Of a DNA stretch of 64,000 nt, positions 26,001 to 34,291 are shown piece by piece. The DNA is taken from contig CAZAEW010000005.1 of NCBI GenBank assembly GCA_964484065.1, forward strand, positions 1-64,000, written 5' to 3'. Made by a program: the position numbers and the translations under genes. How positions within the stretch are numbered: position 1 is the first letter of the stretch; the number at the start of each line of letters is the position of its first letter. The notes under the pieces were generated by a model, which did no database searches, was not told the origin of the DNA, and saw only the letters and a program-made list of their open reading frames with translations. The DNA comes from JAEVLT01 sp964484065 (GTDB lineage: Bacteria; Bacillota; Bacilli; Bacillales; Cytobacillaceae).

Positions 26001-26324
26001 CCGCGGCAGGATAACGCCGCCCCCGCCGCCATAAATGCGGATATGGGAAGCGCCTCTTTCCTTTAATAAATCATACATGTATTTGAAATACTCGACGTGG
26101 CCGCCTTGGTAAGAGGAAATCGCAATTCCTTGGACATCTTCCTGGATCGCTGCATTAACCACTTCTTCTACAGAGCGGTTATGTCCAAGATGGATAACTT
26201 CTGCGCCGCTTGCCTGCAGTATTCTGCGCATAATATTAATGGATGCGTCATGCCCGTCAAACAAACTTGACGCTGATACAAAGCGAATATGATGCTTAGG
26301 CTTATAAATTTTCACCGTACTCAT
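23070..26324 (-). CDS. icmF: Fused isobutyryl-CoA mutase IcmF
   Basis: IcmF is an adenosylcobalamin enzyme that interconverts isobutyryl-CoA and n-butyryl-CoA (some homologues also act on pivalyl- or isovaleryl-CoA). The 1084-residue protein contains, in order: a B12-binding domain (about 12-145, DGHDAS with cobalt-ligand His25 and a GGGGGVILPREI loop), a MeaI-type G-protein chaperone domain (about 198-410; P-loop GTGGAGKS at 205-212, base-recognition INKFE), and the TIM-barrel substrate domain (about 540-1084; PYTAGVFPFKREGEDPKRQFAGEGTPERTNRRFHYL, YGEDPDYRPDIFGKVGESGV). Length and order are full. It follows the TetR gene with a 64-nt gap and ends the acyl-CoA block, consistent with branched-chain acyl-CoA use. 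Vitamin B12 supply is required. Confidence 0.96.
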   Translation of the reverse strand: MSTVKIYKPKHHIRFVSASSLFDGHDASINIMRRILQASGAEVIHLGHNRSVEEVVNAAIQEDVQGIAISSYQGGHVEYFKYMYDLLKERGASHIRIYGGGGGVILPREIKELHDYGVAWIFSPEDGRIMGLQGMINRMLEECDFDTVTLGVTEEIEKLPAGNTNAVAKLITLAELCVDHKDEAAAAIEKIKTLEKAIPVVGITGTGGAGKSSLTDEVIRRFINELPEKKVAILSVDPTKQKTGGALLGDRIRMNAIFNPRVFMRSLATRSSRNELSLAIKDAVSVVKAAGFDLVIVETSGIGQGDAEITEICDVALYVMTSEFGAPTQLEKIDMIDFADLVVINKFERKGSEDAKRQVQKQYQRSHMLFEKDFDDMPVYGTIASQFNDPGTNALFAALVEKINEKTGAEWSTSFSKKAKVEKQNVIIPNDRRYYLREISDTVRRYHQKAEEQANLARKLFQLEGAIQAVKEKEPGSEAIAALEALKRETEEQLTPESKKILAGWEQLKFEYSQDQLVTRVRDKEIITILKTKTLSGLDIPKVALPKYKDYGEILRWVYRENVPGSFPYTAGVFPFKREGEDPKRQFAGEGTPERTNRRFHYLSKDDPAKRLSTAFDSVTLYGEDPDYRPDIFGKVGESGVNVCSLDDMKKLYNGFDLCHPSTSVSMTINGPAPIILAMFMNTAIQQQADKKEAELGRVLTLAEYEEVKANTLKTVRGTVQADILKEDQGQNTCIFSTEFALRMMGDIQQYFIDHKVRNYYSVSISGYHIAEAGANPISQLAFTLSNGFTYVEYYLSRGMHIDDFAPNLSFFFSNGLDPEYTVIGRVARRIWATVMRDKYGANERSQKLKYHVQTSGRSLHAQEIDFNDIRTTLQALMALHDNCNSLHTNAYDEAITTPTEESVRRAMAIQMIITKEHGLTKNENPLQGAFIVEELTDLVEEAVLREFERIDDRGGVLGAMETQYQRGKIQDESMYYEMKKHSGELPIIGVNTYLNPNPPSEEDVDNMEIARASTEEKESQILNLREFQAQNAGESQAALQKLKEAAISGGNIFAELMETVKVASLGQITQALYQVGGQYRRNM

Positions 26325-26388
26325 TCTTTCTTCCCCCGTTCATTAGATAAACATTTTTGGCCCTGCATACACTAAAAAGCCGTAAGTT

Positions 26389-27033
26389 CTATTTATTTCC
26401 TTCACTGATTCCGAAAAATAACAGTTCTGTCTGCAAATCGATATATTCAGCCAATGTATATTGTTTTTGCAATGCCCAGCGCCGGAATCCCCACATCTGC
26501 CCAAGTACAAATATGTTATGAGCAAACAGGGAAACTTGACGCTCGGTTAACTGCAGCTCGCCATTTTCCACACAATCTCTGAGAACGCGTTCAAACATCG
26601 CCACCATGTCTATTTCTTTTTGCAGGATATAGTTCTGAGCATCTTTTGGGAGCGATTTTGTCTCCTGATACATGACCAGGAATTCCGTCTGCATTTCATC
26701 GACAATGTGAAAGTAGTAACCAATCCCCAGTTTTAAGCTTTCAATCGTCCCTTTTGTCCGCTCAAGGTCTTTTTCAAGGCGCTCGCGGACGTTGTCATAA
26801 ATGCTGTCGCAGACAAGAAACAGAATATCTTCTTTGGTGCGGATATATTCGTATAACGTGCCGATGCTAAAACCCGCTGCACGGGCAATTTCCCGTGTGG
26901 TTGCCGCATGAAATCCCTTTTGTTTAAAAAGGGCAACGGCCCCTTTGATCATTTGGTCGCGTCTTTTTTGGACGAGGCGTTCATCTTTGACAGACGCCTT
27001 CACTTCTCGTTTTTTCATGATGGTATCTTCCAT
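26389..27033 (-). CDS. TetR/AcrR family regulator of the acyl-CoA block
   Basis: This 214-residue protein has an N-terminal TetR helix-turn-helix (about 26-75: DQMIKGAVALFKQKGF, TTREIARAAGFSIGTLYEYIRTKEDIL) and an all-helical C-terminal ligand domain. Location between an acyl-CoA dehydrogenase gene and icmF suggests that it senses an acyl-CoA and represses the block, as FadR-type TetR proteins do in Bacillus; this is inference. An AAAAGGGGTG site precedes the ATG. A candidate operator for this class lies upstream of fadF at 34189-34208. Confidence 0.9.
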   Translation of the reverse strand: MEDTIMKKREVKASVKDERLVQKRRDQMIKGAVALFKQKGFHAATTREIARAAGFSIGTLYEYIRTKEDILFLVCDSIYDNVRERLEKDLERTKGTIESLKLGIGYYFHIVDEMQTEFLVMYQETKSLPKDAQNYILQKEIDMVAMFERVLRDCVENGELQLTERQVSLFAHNIFVLGQMWGFRRWALQKQYTLAEYIDLQTELLFFGISEGNK

Positions 27034-27094
27034 TCGTTCACCCCTTTTTTAGATGGGCTTTTGAGGCTCCCGCGCCTTCTTTTCCTGCTAAGCA

Positions 27095-28234
27095 TTATTT
27101 TGTCAGCATTCTTGAGATGACGAGGCGCTGAATTTCCTGGGTTCCTTCGTAGATTTGTGTAATTTTAGCATCACGCATGAACCGTTCAACCGGATATTCT
27201 TTCGTGTAGCCGTACCCGCCAAAAATTTGCACTGCTTCGGTTGTTACTTTCATCGCGGTGTCACCGGCAAACAGCTTCGACATGGCCGATTCCTTGCCGT
27301 AGGGCAGACCGTTTGATTCAAGCCATGCGGCTTGATAGGTTAATAGTCTTGCTGCTTCAATGTTTGTCGCCATGTCGGCAATCTTAAAGCCGATCCCTTG
27401 GTTGGCGGCAATCGGCTTGCCGAATTGATGGCGTTCCCGCGCATAATCAACAGCGGCGTCGAGGGCACCTTGTGCGATTCCGACTGCCTGCGCCGCGATC
27501 CCGTTACGGCCGCCGTCAAGCGTCATCATCGCAATTTTGAAGCCCTCTCCTTCGGCACCAAGACGATTTTGGGCGGGAACCTTGCAGTCTTCAAAAATGA
27601 TTTCCGTTGTCGGCGAGGATCGGATCCCGAGTTTCTTTTCTTTTTTGCCGACGGAGAATCCCGGGAAATCTTTTTCAACAATGAAGGCCGTTGCGCCTTT
27701 TTGCTTCTTGTCTGGATCGGTCAGGGCAAAGACGACATAGATGTCGGCGACACCGCCGTTGGTGATGAAGATTTTTGAACCGTTGAGGACATAGTGATCC
27801 CCTTCAAGCCGCGCGGTCGTTTTCATTCCGCCGGCATCCGAACCGCTGCCAGGCTCGGTTAGTCCGTATGCACCGATTTTTTTGCCTTCTGCCATCGGCC
27901 GGAGGAATTTTTGTTTTTGCTCTTCTGTTCCGAATTTAAAGATCGGCCAGCCGGCAAGCGATGTATGCGCTGAAAGGGTCACTCCGGTGGAGGCGCAGAC
28001 GCGGGACAGTTCTTCGACCGCGATGCAGTAGGCGAGATAGTCGCTTCCGATGCCGCCGTATTCTTCCGGCCACGGGATTCCCGTTAAGCCGAGCTCAGCC
28101 ATTTGATTAAAAATTCCCAGGTCAAAGCGCTCATTTTCATCGCGCTCTGCCGCCGTCGGCTGGACCTCGTTGCGTGCAAAGTCCCTGACCATTTTGCGGA
28201 TCATTTCATGCTCTTCGGATAATTGAAAATTCAT
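27095..28234 (-). CDS. Acyl-CoA dehydrogenase (first copy)
   Basis: This FAD enzyme oxidises acyl-CoA to trans-2-enoyl-CoA and passes electrons to ETF. The 379-residue product has the acyl-CoA dehydrogenase N-terminal helical domain, the middle domain with the FAD motif LTEPGSGSDAGGMKTTA and ITNGG, and the C-terminal domain with RHQFGKPI and catalytic Glu363 in IYEGTQEIQ. It is comparable to B. subtilis AcdA, which lies in the same rpoE-fadF neighbourhood. AGGAGGAG precedes the ATG. The second paralogue lies 260 nt upstream, with a 21-nt repeat array between them. Short or branched chain preference is likely but not provable here. Confidence 0.95.
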   Translation of the reverse strand: MNFQLSEEHEMIRKMVRDFARNEVQPTAAERDENERFDLGIFNQMAELGLTGIPWPEEYGGIGSDYLAYCIAVEELSRVCASTGVTLSAHTSLAGWPIFKFGTEEQKQKFLRPMAEGKKIGAYGLTEPGSGSDAGGMKTTARLEGDHYVLNGSKIFITNGGVADIYVVFALTDPDKKQKGATAFIVEKDFPGFSVGKKEKKLGIRSSPTTEIIFEDCKVPAQNRLGAEGEGFKIAMMTLDGGRNGIAAQAVGIAQGALDAAVDYARERHQFGKPIAANQGIGFKIADMATNIEAARLLTYQAAWLESNGLPYGKESAMSKLFAGDTAMKVTTEAVQIFGGYGYTKEYPVERFMRDAKITQIYEGTQEIQRLVISRMLTK

Positions 28235-28328
28235 TTTTTCTCCTCCTGAAGGGGGTTTTTAATTTTAGGCGGTATTCCAAGCGAATTTTCACAAGGATTT
28301 TGGCATTTTTCCAAGAGTGTGTACCCCT

Positions 28329-28454
28329 ATTCCGCGGGTTTTCGTATTTATTCCGCGAGTTTTGGGAATAATTCCGCGAGTTTGAGGAATAATTCCGCGA
28401 GTTTTTGATGTAATCCCGCGAGTTTCACAATTTATTCCGCGGCTGTCACAAACT
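28329..28454 (-). repeat. 21-nt tandem repeat array B (6 units)
   Basis: Six exact 21-nt units start at 28329, 28350, 28371, 28392, 28413 and 28434. Each begins with plus-strand ATTCCGCG (one unit ATCCCGCG) followed by AGTTT or a close variant, and the unit ends vary. The array starts 41 nt past the stop of the upstream acyl-CoA dehydrogenase. Unit 5 (ATCCCGCGAGTTTCACAATTT) bridges to array C, which shares TTCACAATTT. A diverged possible unit lies at about 28274. Confidence 0.92.
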
Positions 28455-28494
28455 GTTCGCCTTTTAAGGCTTAAGGGATAAATTTTTTGAAAAA

Positions 28495-29631
28495 TTAAGA
28501 GATTAGATATTTGCTGATCACCATTCGCTGGATTTCACTTGTTCCTTCATAGATTTCCGTAATTTTGGCGTCGCGGAAGTAGCGCTCGGCTGGATAATCT
28601 TTTGTGTAGCCGTAACCCCCAAAAATCTGGATGGCTTCCGTGGCCGCATCAACAGCGGTGCGGGATGCAAACAGCTTGGCGGCGGAAGCTTCAAAGCCGC
28701 ACTTCTGGCCGTCAGCACGCAATGACGCTGCCCGGTAAAGCAGGAGCCGTGCCGCTTCGACATTGGTGGCGATATCGGCAAGCTTAAAGGCAACACCCTG
28801 CTGCGCCGATATCGGCTTGCCAAATTGCCTGCGTTCTTGCGCGTATTGAGCAGCTGCTTCGAGGGCAGCTTCCGCGATTCCGAGCGCTTGGGCGGCGATG
28901 CCAATCCGCCCGACATCAAGGTTAGCCATCGCAATTTTAAAGCCTTCTCCTTCCGCGCCGAGGCGGTTTTCTTCCGGAACACGCATGTTTTCAAAGGTGA
29001 GCTGGACAGTACGGGAACCGTGCAGTCCCATTTTCCGCTCATCCTTGCCGACGATGAAACCGGGGGTATTTTTTTCAACAATAAAGGCGGTAATCCCTTT
29101 GCTTTTCAGCTCAGGGTTCGTGGAGGCAAATACGATGTAAACATCCGCTTCACCGCCGTTAGTGATGAACATTTTCGAACCGTTGAGGATGTAACTGTTT
29201 CCTTCTTTAACGGCCTTTGTCTTTAGGCTGGACGCATCGGAGCCTGCCCCGGCTTCCGTCAGGCAAAAGGCTCCCAGGTATTCGCCGGCCGCAAGCTTTG
29301 GAACGTATTTTTGCTTCTGCTCTTCGGTGCCAAAATAAAGAATAGGATTGGTACAAACAGAGGTATGTACTGATAAAATGACACCAACTGTTGCGCTCAC
29401 CCGTGAGATTTCGTTAATCGCCAGGACGTAGGAGATAAAGTCCATTCCCGCCCCGCCGTATTTTTCCGGAATCGGAATGCCCATCAGGCCAAGCTCTCCC
29501 ATTTTGCGGAGAATCTCGCGCGGGAATTCCCCCTGCTCCATTTTTTCAATAAACGGCTCAATTTCACTTTTCGCAAAATCACAGACCATTGTTCGCAGCA
29601 TTTCCTGCTCTTCGGTAAAAGTAAGCTTCAC
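28495..29631 (-). CDS. Acyl-CoA dehydrogenase (second copy)
   Basis: This 378-residue flavoprotein is a paralogue of the gene at 27095 and resembles short-chain (butyryl-type) acyl-CoA dehydrogenases. Key elements are LTEAGAGSDASSLKTKA, the FAD-binding ITNGG, RRQFGKPI and catalytic Glu362 in IYEGTSEIQ. It starts with GTG after an AGGGGGTGG site, 18 nt downstream of the 3-hydroxyacyl-CoA dehydrogenase stop, so the two are surely co-transcribed. Having two dehydrogenases suggests separate handling of straight and branched substrates. Confidence 0.95.
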   Translation of the reverse strand: MKLTFTEEQEMLRTMVCDFAKSEIEPFIEKMEQGEFPREILRKMGELGLMGIPIPEKYGGAGMDFISYVLAINEISRVSATVGVILSVHTSVCTNPILYFGTEEQKQKYVPKLAAGEYLGAFCLTEAGAGSDASSLKTKAVKEGNSYILNGSKMFITNGGEADVYIVFASTNPELKSKGITAFIVEKNTPGFIVGKDERKMGLHGSRTVQLTFENMRVPEENRLGAEGEGFKIAMANLDVGRIGIAAQALGIAEAALEAAAQYAQERRQFGKPISAQQGVAFKLADIATNVEAARLLLYRAASLRADGQKCGFEASAAKLFASRTAVDAATEAIQIFGGYGYTKDYPAERYFRDAKITEIYEGTSEIQRMVISKYLIS

Positions 29632-29649
29632 TCAACCACCCCCTGATTG

Positions 29650-30501
29650 TTATTCATAAACATAGAAACCGCGGCCCGATTTGCGGCCAAGCCAGCCTGC
29701 TTTGACATATTTGCGCAGAAGCGGACACGGGCGGTATTTTGAATCTGCAAATCCTTCATAAAGAACTTCCATAATGTACAAACAGGTATCCAAGCCGATA
29801 AAATCAGCTAAGGTGAGCGGGCCCATCGGATGATTCATCCCAAGCTTCATCACTTCATCAATGGCTTCTTTTGTGGCCACGCCTTCATAAAGGGAGTAAA
29901 TGGCTTCGTTGATCATCGGCATCAGGATGCGGTTTGAAATAAATCCTGGGAAATCGTTGACTTCAACCGGAACCTTCTCAAGCTTTTTCGTCATTTCTTC
30001 AATGGAGGCGTACACTTCGTCTGCGGTTGCGAGCCCGCGGATGATTTCGACCAGTTTCATGACAGGAACGGGGTTCATAAAATGCATGCCGATTACTTTT
30101 TCCGGGCGCTTCGTAACAGCAGCAATTTCGGTGATTGGCAAGGATGAGGTGTTGCTTGCTAAAATCGCATGGGCCGGAGCGAATTGGTCAAGCTGTGTAA
30201 AAATTTTCGCTTTGATATCCATGTTTTCGGTTGCCGCTTCGATGACAAGGTCGACGTTGGCCGCGTCGTTGAGGTCAGTTGAAAATGTCAGCCGCGCGAG
30301 GATTTCCTGCTTTTCCGCTTCCGTCATCCTCCCCTTTTCCACTTGTCTCGTGAGGTTTTTGTTGATGCCGCTAATGCCGCGATCAACAAATTCCGGCTTT
30401 AAATCATTTAAATACACTTGATATCCCGCCTGAGCACAAACTTGGGCAATTCCTGAGCCCATTTGTCCGGCACCAACTACCATTACCTTTTCAATTTTCA
30501 T
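29650..30501 (-). CDS. mmgB: 3-hydroxybutyryl-CoA dehydrogenase
   Basis: This cytosolic enzyme oxidises 3-hydroxyacyl-CoA to 3-oxoacyl-CoA with NAD(P). The 283-residue single-function protein starts with a Rossmann motif GAGQMGSG (Gly10, Gly12, Gly15) and contains LASNTSSLPITEIAA, the active-site histidine in IGMHFMNPVPVMKLVEII, and NDFPGFISNRILMPMINEA. The ATG at 30501 follows GGAGG by 7 nt. It lies between thiolase and acyl-CoA dehydrogenase genes. The family is Hbd/MmgB; the symbol is by family, not proven orthology. Confidence 0.94.
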   Translation of the reverse strand: MKIEKVMVVGAGQMGSGIAQVCAQAGYQVYLNDLKPEFVDRGISGINKNLTRQVEKGRMTEAEKQEILARLTFSTDLNDAANVDLVIEAATENMDIKAKIFTQLDQFAPAHAILASNTSSLPITEIAAVTKRPEKVIGMHFMNPVPVMKLVEIIRGLATADEVYASIEEMTKKLEKVPVEVNDFPGFISNRILMPMINEAIYSLYEGVATKEAIDEVMKLGMNHPMGPLTLADFIGLDTCLYIMEVLYEGFADSKYRPCPLLRKYVKAGWLGRKSGRGFYVYE

Positions 30502-30642
30502 TTCGAATCCTCCATTTTGAAAAAAATACTTATTTTTCATGTGAAATCTGCTTTTTTCTGTGATCACGCTGCCTATTTCTTCGAATTGGCCATTTTTTTC
30601 GCGAATAAATTGTCATTTTTTCTCGCCATTTTAAGTGTTTTA

Positions 30643-30747
30643 CGCCAAGTTCACAGTTTATTGCGCCGAGTTCACAATTTATTGCGTCAAGTTCACAACT
30701 TTTTGCGTCAAGTTCACCATTATTCACGCGAAGTTCACCATTACCCG
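30643..30747 (-). repeat. 21-nt tandem repeat array C (5 units)
   Basis: Five 21-nt units start at 30643, 30664, 30685, 30706 and 30727. The plus-strand pattern is CGTCAAGTTCACAATTTATTG with small changes; the first unit reads CGCCAAG and the last CGCGAAG. The array starts 31 nt past the thiolase stop and ends about 75 nt before the dehydrogenase ribosome site. Diverged CGC-starting units may extend it to about 30600. The AAGTTCACA core is shared with array A. Confidence 0.9.
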
Positions 30748-30777
30748 TTCAAAAATGACTGGGTCCTCATTCAAAAT

Positions 30778-31962
30778 TTACTTTGGTACTTCAATCATGA
30801 TTGCGTCGCCTTGGCCGCCGCCGCTGCAGATCGCTGCAATCCCGATGCCGCCGCCGCGCCGCTTTAATTCGTGCATTAAGGTAATAATGATTCGGGCTCC
30901 GCTAGCGCCGATCGGATGGCCGAGGGCTACCGCCCCGCCATTTACATTCACTTTTTCCAGATCGAGCCCGGCCACTTTCGCACTGGCCAGCGCAACTGCG
31001 GCAAAAGCTTCATTGATTTCAATTAAATCAATGTCAGCGACGGTCTTGCCTGTTTTTTTCAAAAGGTCATTGATAACAAGACCCGGAGTAATCGGGAAAT
31101 CCTTTGCTTCCGTTGCCACCGCAGCATGGCCAAGAATCACTGCTTCCGGCTTGCGCCCTTCCTTCAGAGCGAGCTCTTCGCTCATCAAAACGAGAGCCGC
31201 CGCGCCGTCATTTACTCCCGGAGCATTCCCTGCCGTGATCGTGCCGTCTGCATCAAATGCGGATGGTAATTTTGCCAGCTTTTCAAGTGATGTATCTTTT
31301 CTCGGTCCTTCATCCTGTGCGACGATCAGCGGTTCGCCTTTTCGCTGCGGCACCGCAACCGGAACGATTTCTTCAGCAAACTTGCCGGATTCAATTGCAG
31401 CAACCGCAAACTGATGGCTTCGCAATGACCATTTGTCCTGTTCTTCTCTGGACAGATCCATTTCCTTTGAAATCAGGTTCCCGTATGTGCCCATGTGAAC
31501 ACCGGTAAAACTGCAGGTTAAGCCGTCATAAATCAGCAAATCGCGAACAGCGGAATCGCCCATGCGCAGGCCCCACCTTACCTTTGGGAGGACGTACGGC
31601 GCATTGCTCATCGACTCCATCCCGCCTGCGACAATGACGTCTTCATCGCCGGAACGGATAATCTGCTCTGCCAAGGTCACGCTGCGCAGGCCTGAGGCAC
31701 AGACCTTGTTTACTGTTTCCGTTTTGATTTCCCAGGATAGTCCTGCATATCTTGCTGCCTGACGGGATGGTATTTGACCTTGGCCTCCTTGAAGAACAGT
31801 TCCTAAGATGACCTCTTGAACCTCATCCGGACTGACATTTGCCCGTTTCAGAGCTTCTTTCACGGCGATACCGCCTAATTCAGCAGCACAAAGCGCGCTT
31901 AATGCTCCTCCAAGCTTGCCAAATGGTGTTCTGACACCGCTTAAAATCACTGTTCTTTTCAT
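30778..31962 (-). CDS. Acetyl-CoA acetyltransferase (thiolase)
   Basis: This thiolase cleaves 3-ketoacyl-CoA to acetyl-CoA and a shortened acyl-CoA, or condenses two acetyl-CoA. The 394-residue protein has the nucleophile Cys88 (KVCASGLRSV), His349 (ALGHPIGASGAR) and Cys379 (CSGGGQGDA), the full thiolase catalytic set. The ATG at 31962 follows GGGAGAGGG. It is 35 nt downstream of fadF and precedes the hydroxyacyl dehydrogenase gene, with array C between them. Confidence 0.95.
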   Translation of the reverse strand: MKRTVILSGVRTPFGKLGGALSALCAAELGGIAVKEALKRANVSPDEVQEVILGTVLQGGQGQIPSRQAARYAGLSWEIKTETVNKVCASGLRSVTLAEQIIRSGDEDVIVAGGMESMSNAPYVLPKVRWGLRMGDSAVRDLLIYDGLTCSFTGVHMGTYGNLISKEMDLSREEQDKWSLRSHQFAVAAIESGKFAEEIVPVAVPQRKGEPLIVAQDEGPRKDTSLEKLAKLPSAFDADGTITAGNAPGVNDGAAALVLMSEELALKEGRKPEAVILGHAAVATEAKDFPITPGLVINDLLKKTGKTVADIDLIEINEAFAAVALASAKVAGLDLEKVNVNGGAVALGHPIGASGARIIITLMHELKRRGGGIGIAAICSGGGQGDAIMIEVPK

Positions 31963-31997
31963 CCATCCCTCTCCCTTTCGTTCCTTGAATCGTAAAT

Positions 31998-34091
31998 TTA
32001 CTCCCCGCAAACCGCCTTTGCCAGCAGCTCGGCAACATCATACGTTTTGACTTGGGTCTCCACTTCTTTTGCCTTTGTTCCGTCGGACAGCATCGTCAAG
32101 CAGTATGGGCAGCCTGAAGAAATGACGGTCGGGCTGACAGCAAGCGCCTGTTCGGTTCTTGCCACATTAATGCGGGTGCCGGTTTCTTCCTCGAGCCACA
32201 TTAAGCCGCCTCCGGCCCCGCAGCACATGCCCCTTTCCCGGTTTCGCTCCATTTCCACAAGCTTCACGCCGGGAATGGATTTTAAAATTGCCCGGGGCGG
32301 TTCATAAACCTCGTTGTAGCGTCCTAAATAACAGGAATCATGGTAGGTGATGGTTTCATTCACCGTAAATTTCGGGACGAGCCTGCCCTCTGCAACAAGT
32401 TTCGCTAACAGCTCGGTGTGATGATAAACCTCCGCCGTTAACCCGAAATCCGGGTATTCATTTTTGAATGTATTGTAAGCATGCGGATCAATCGTGACGA
32501 TTTTCTTGACGTCATTCTTTTCCATTTCCTCGATATTTTTAACCGCAAGCTCCTGGAACAAAAACTCGTTGCCAAGGCGGCGCACGGTATCTCCCGAGTT
32601 TTTCTCCTTGCTGCCAAGGATTGCAAATTTCACGCTCGCTTCGTTCAGCAGCCTCGCAAACGCAATCGCAATCTTTTGGCTGCGGTTGTCATAGGAACCC
32701 ATGGACCCGACCCAGAACAGGTAATCAAATTCTTCGCCGGCTTTGCTTGCTTCTTTGACAGTCGGAATGGTGACTCCTTCAGCGGCATCGCGCCAATTTT
32801 CACGCTCTTTGCGGTTAAGTCCCCATGGATTTCCTTGGCGTTCAATGTTCTGGATTGCGCGCTGGGCATCAGGATTCAATTTTCCTTCCGTTAACACCAG
32901 ATAGCGGCGGAGGTCGACGATTTTTTCGACATGCTCATTCATAACCGGACATTGGTCTTCGCAATTGCGGCAGGTCGTACAGGCCCAAATCTCCTCTTCG
33001 GTTATGACCTCGCCGATCAGGCTTGGATTATAGACAGCTGCTGCGGCAGATTCCTGTGCACCGCTGCCGGCTGCAGAGAGTGCGAGCTGGTTCCCTTGTG
33101 TTTTTGCAAAAAGAAACCCTGGCACCCATGGCTGCTTCGAGGTTACGGACGCACCGTGATTCGTTAAATGGTCGCGCAGCTTTAAGATGAGATCCATCGG
33201 CGAAAGCATTTTGCCAGTCCCTGTGGCCGGACACATGCTCGTGCAGCGTCCGCACTCCACGCACGCATACAGGTCGATCAATTGCAGCTGGGTAAAATCT
33301 TCAATTTTTCCGACACCGAAGGATTCTTGCGTTTCATCTTCAAAATTAATTTTCGTTAGTTTTCCGGGTTTTTCTAAGCGGTTTAAATAAACGTTTGCCG
33401 GGCCGGCAATTAAGTGGGCATGCTTTGATTGAGGTACATAAACCAAGAATGTTAATAATAAGAGCAGATGCAGCCACCAAGCTATGAAGAAAATCGTAAT
33501 GGCAGCGGTTTTTCCAATTGCTGATAAGGCGATTGCGATGAGGGAGGCAATCGGCTCTGTCCATGAAGCTGTTGCACCATGCCAGATCATTCCCATTCCG
33601 TTTCCAAGCAGGACGGAAATCATCAGGCCGCCAATAAAAATGAGCACGAGACCAGATTTGAAATTTCGCTTTAAGCGGACAAGCTTTTCAATATAACGCC
33701 GGTAAAAAGCCCAAAACACAGCAACCAAAATCAGCAGAGTGACGATTTCCTGGAAAAAGGTGAACCCTGGATACCATTTGCCGAGCGGCAGATGGTATCC
33801 CGGCTTAATCCCTTTCCATATGAAGTCAATCGCTCCGAATTGAACAAGAATAAAGCCATAGAAGAACATGACGTGCATGATCCCGCTTTTCTTGTCCTTT
33901 AGCAGTTTTTTCTGTCCAAAAACATTGATCCAAATTTTCTCAAGCCGCCTTTTGACATCGTTATCAAATTCGGTTTTTTTGCCTAATTGGATGTATTCGA
34001 TCCGCGTCTTTACAACATAAACAAATAAACTGACGGCGTATGCTGTTACGGCTAAAAATGCTATGAGGTTCACCCACAGCAAACCATTCAT
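31998..34091 (-). CDS. fadF: Membrane Fe-S oxidoreductase FadF (ETF:quinone oxidoreductase type)
   Basis: FadF (YwjF) is a membrane protein needed for fatty acid degradation and is thought to pass electrons from ETF to menaquinone. The 697-residue product has an N-terminal NarI-like membrane domain with several helices (about 1-240), two 4Fe-4S binding motifs (CVECGRCTSMCPATG; CTTCRNCEDQCPVMNEH, near 280-400), and two C-terminal CCG domains (CYLGRYNEVY; GMCCGAGGGLMWLEE) as in heterodisulfide reductase HdrD and the EMO group. The ATG at 34091 follows AAGGGAG. It is first in the acyl-CoA block, with a FadR-type palindrome about 100 nt upstream. Confidence 0.93.
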   Translation of the reverse strand: MNGLLWVNLIAFLAVTAYAVSLFVYVVKTRIEYIQLGKKTEFDNDVKRRLEKIWINVFGQKKLLKDKKSGIMHVMFFYGFILVQFGAIDFIWKGIKPGYHLPLGKWYPGFTFFQEIVTLLILVAVFWAFYRRYIEKLVRLKRNFKSGLVLIFIGGLMISVLLGNGMGMIWHGATASWTEPIASLIAIALSAIGKTAAITIFFIAWWLHLLLLLTFLVYVPQSKHAHLIAGPANVYLNRLEKPGKLTKINFEDETQESFGVGKIEDFTQLQLIDLYACVECGRCTSMCPATGTGKMLSPMDLILKLRDHLTNHGASVTSKQPWVPGFLFAKTQGNQLALSAAGSGAQESAAAAVYNPSLIGEVITEEEIWACTTCRNCEDQCPVMNEHVEKIVDLRRYLVLTEGKLNPDAQRAIQNIERQGNPWGLNRKERENWRDAAEGVTIPTVKEASKAGEEFDYLFWVGSMGSYDNRSQKIAIAFARLLNEASVKFAILGSKEKNSGDTVRRLGNEFLFQELAVKNIEEMEKNDVKKIVTIDPHAYNTFKNEYPDFGLTAEVYHHTELLAKLVAEGRLVPKFTVNETITYHDSCYLGRYNEVYEPPRAILKSIPGVKLVEMERNRERGMCCGAGGGLMWLEEETGTRINVARTEQALAVSPTVISSGCPYCLTMLSDGTKAKEVETQVKTYDVAELLAKAVCGE

Positions 34092-34188
34092 TCGTTTCGC
34101 TCCCTTCATTTGCCCATTTTCGAGCTTTTTCGATGAATTTTTTGAAACTACTGAATTTTCTGAATAATTATCTTACTCTTATTATATA

Positions 34189-34208
34189 TTGAACGAGCGC
34201 TCAGTCAA
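34189..34208. promoter_or_regulatory. FadR-type operator upstream of fadF
   Basis: TTGAACGAGCGCTCAGTCAA is an imperfect 20-nt palindrome matching the spacing of the B. subtilis FadR site TGAATGA...TCATTCA, with a GC-rich centre. It lies in the divergent gap between fadF and cls, about 98 nt from the fadF start, next to an AT-rich TTATATATT stretch on the minus-strand promoter side. Confidence 0.7.
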
Positions 34209-34291
34209 TAGCTTTCTTTTCATTTTTGCAAATAAATAGAAAAAGCCGCAGAGGGTATGCTAAAAAAAACGCTGTTTGAGGAGTGGTCCAA

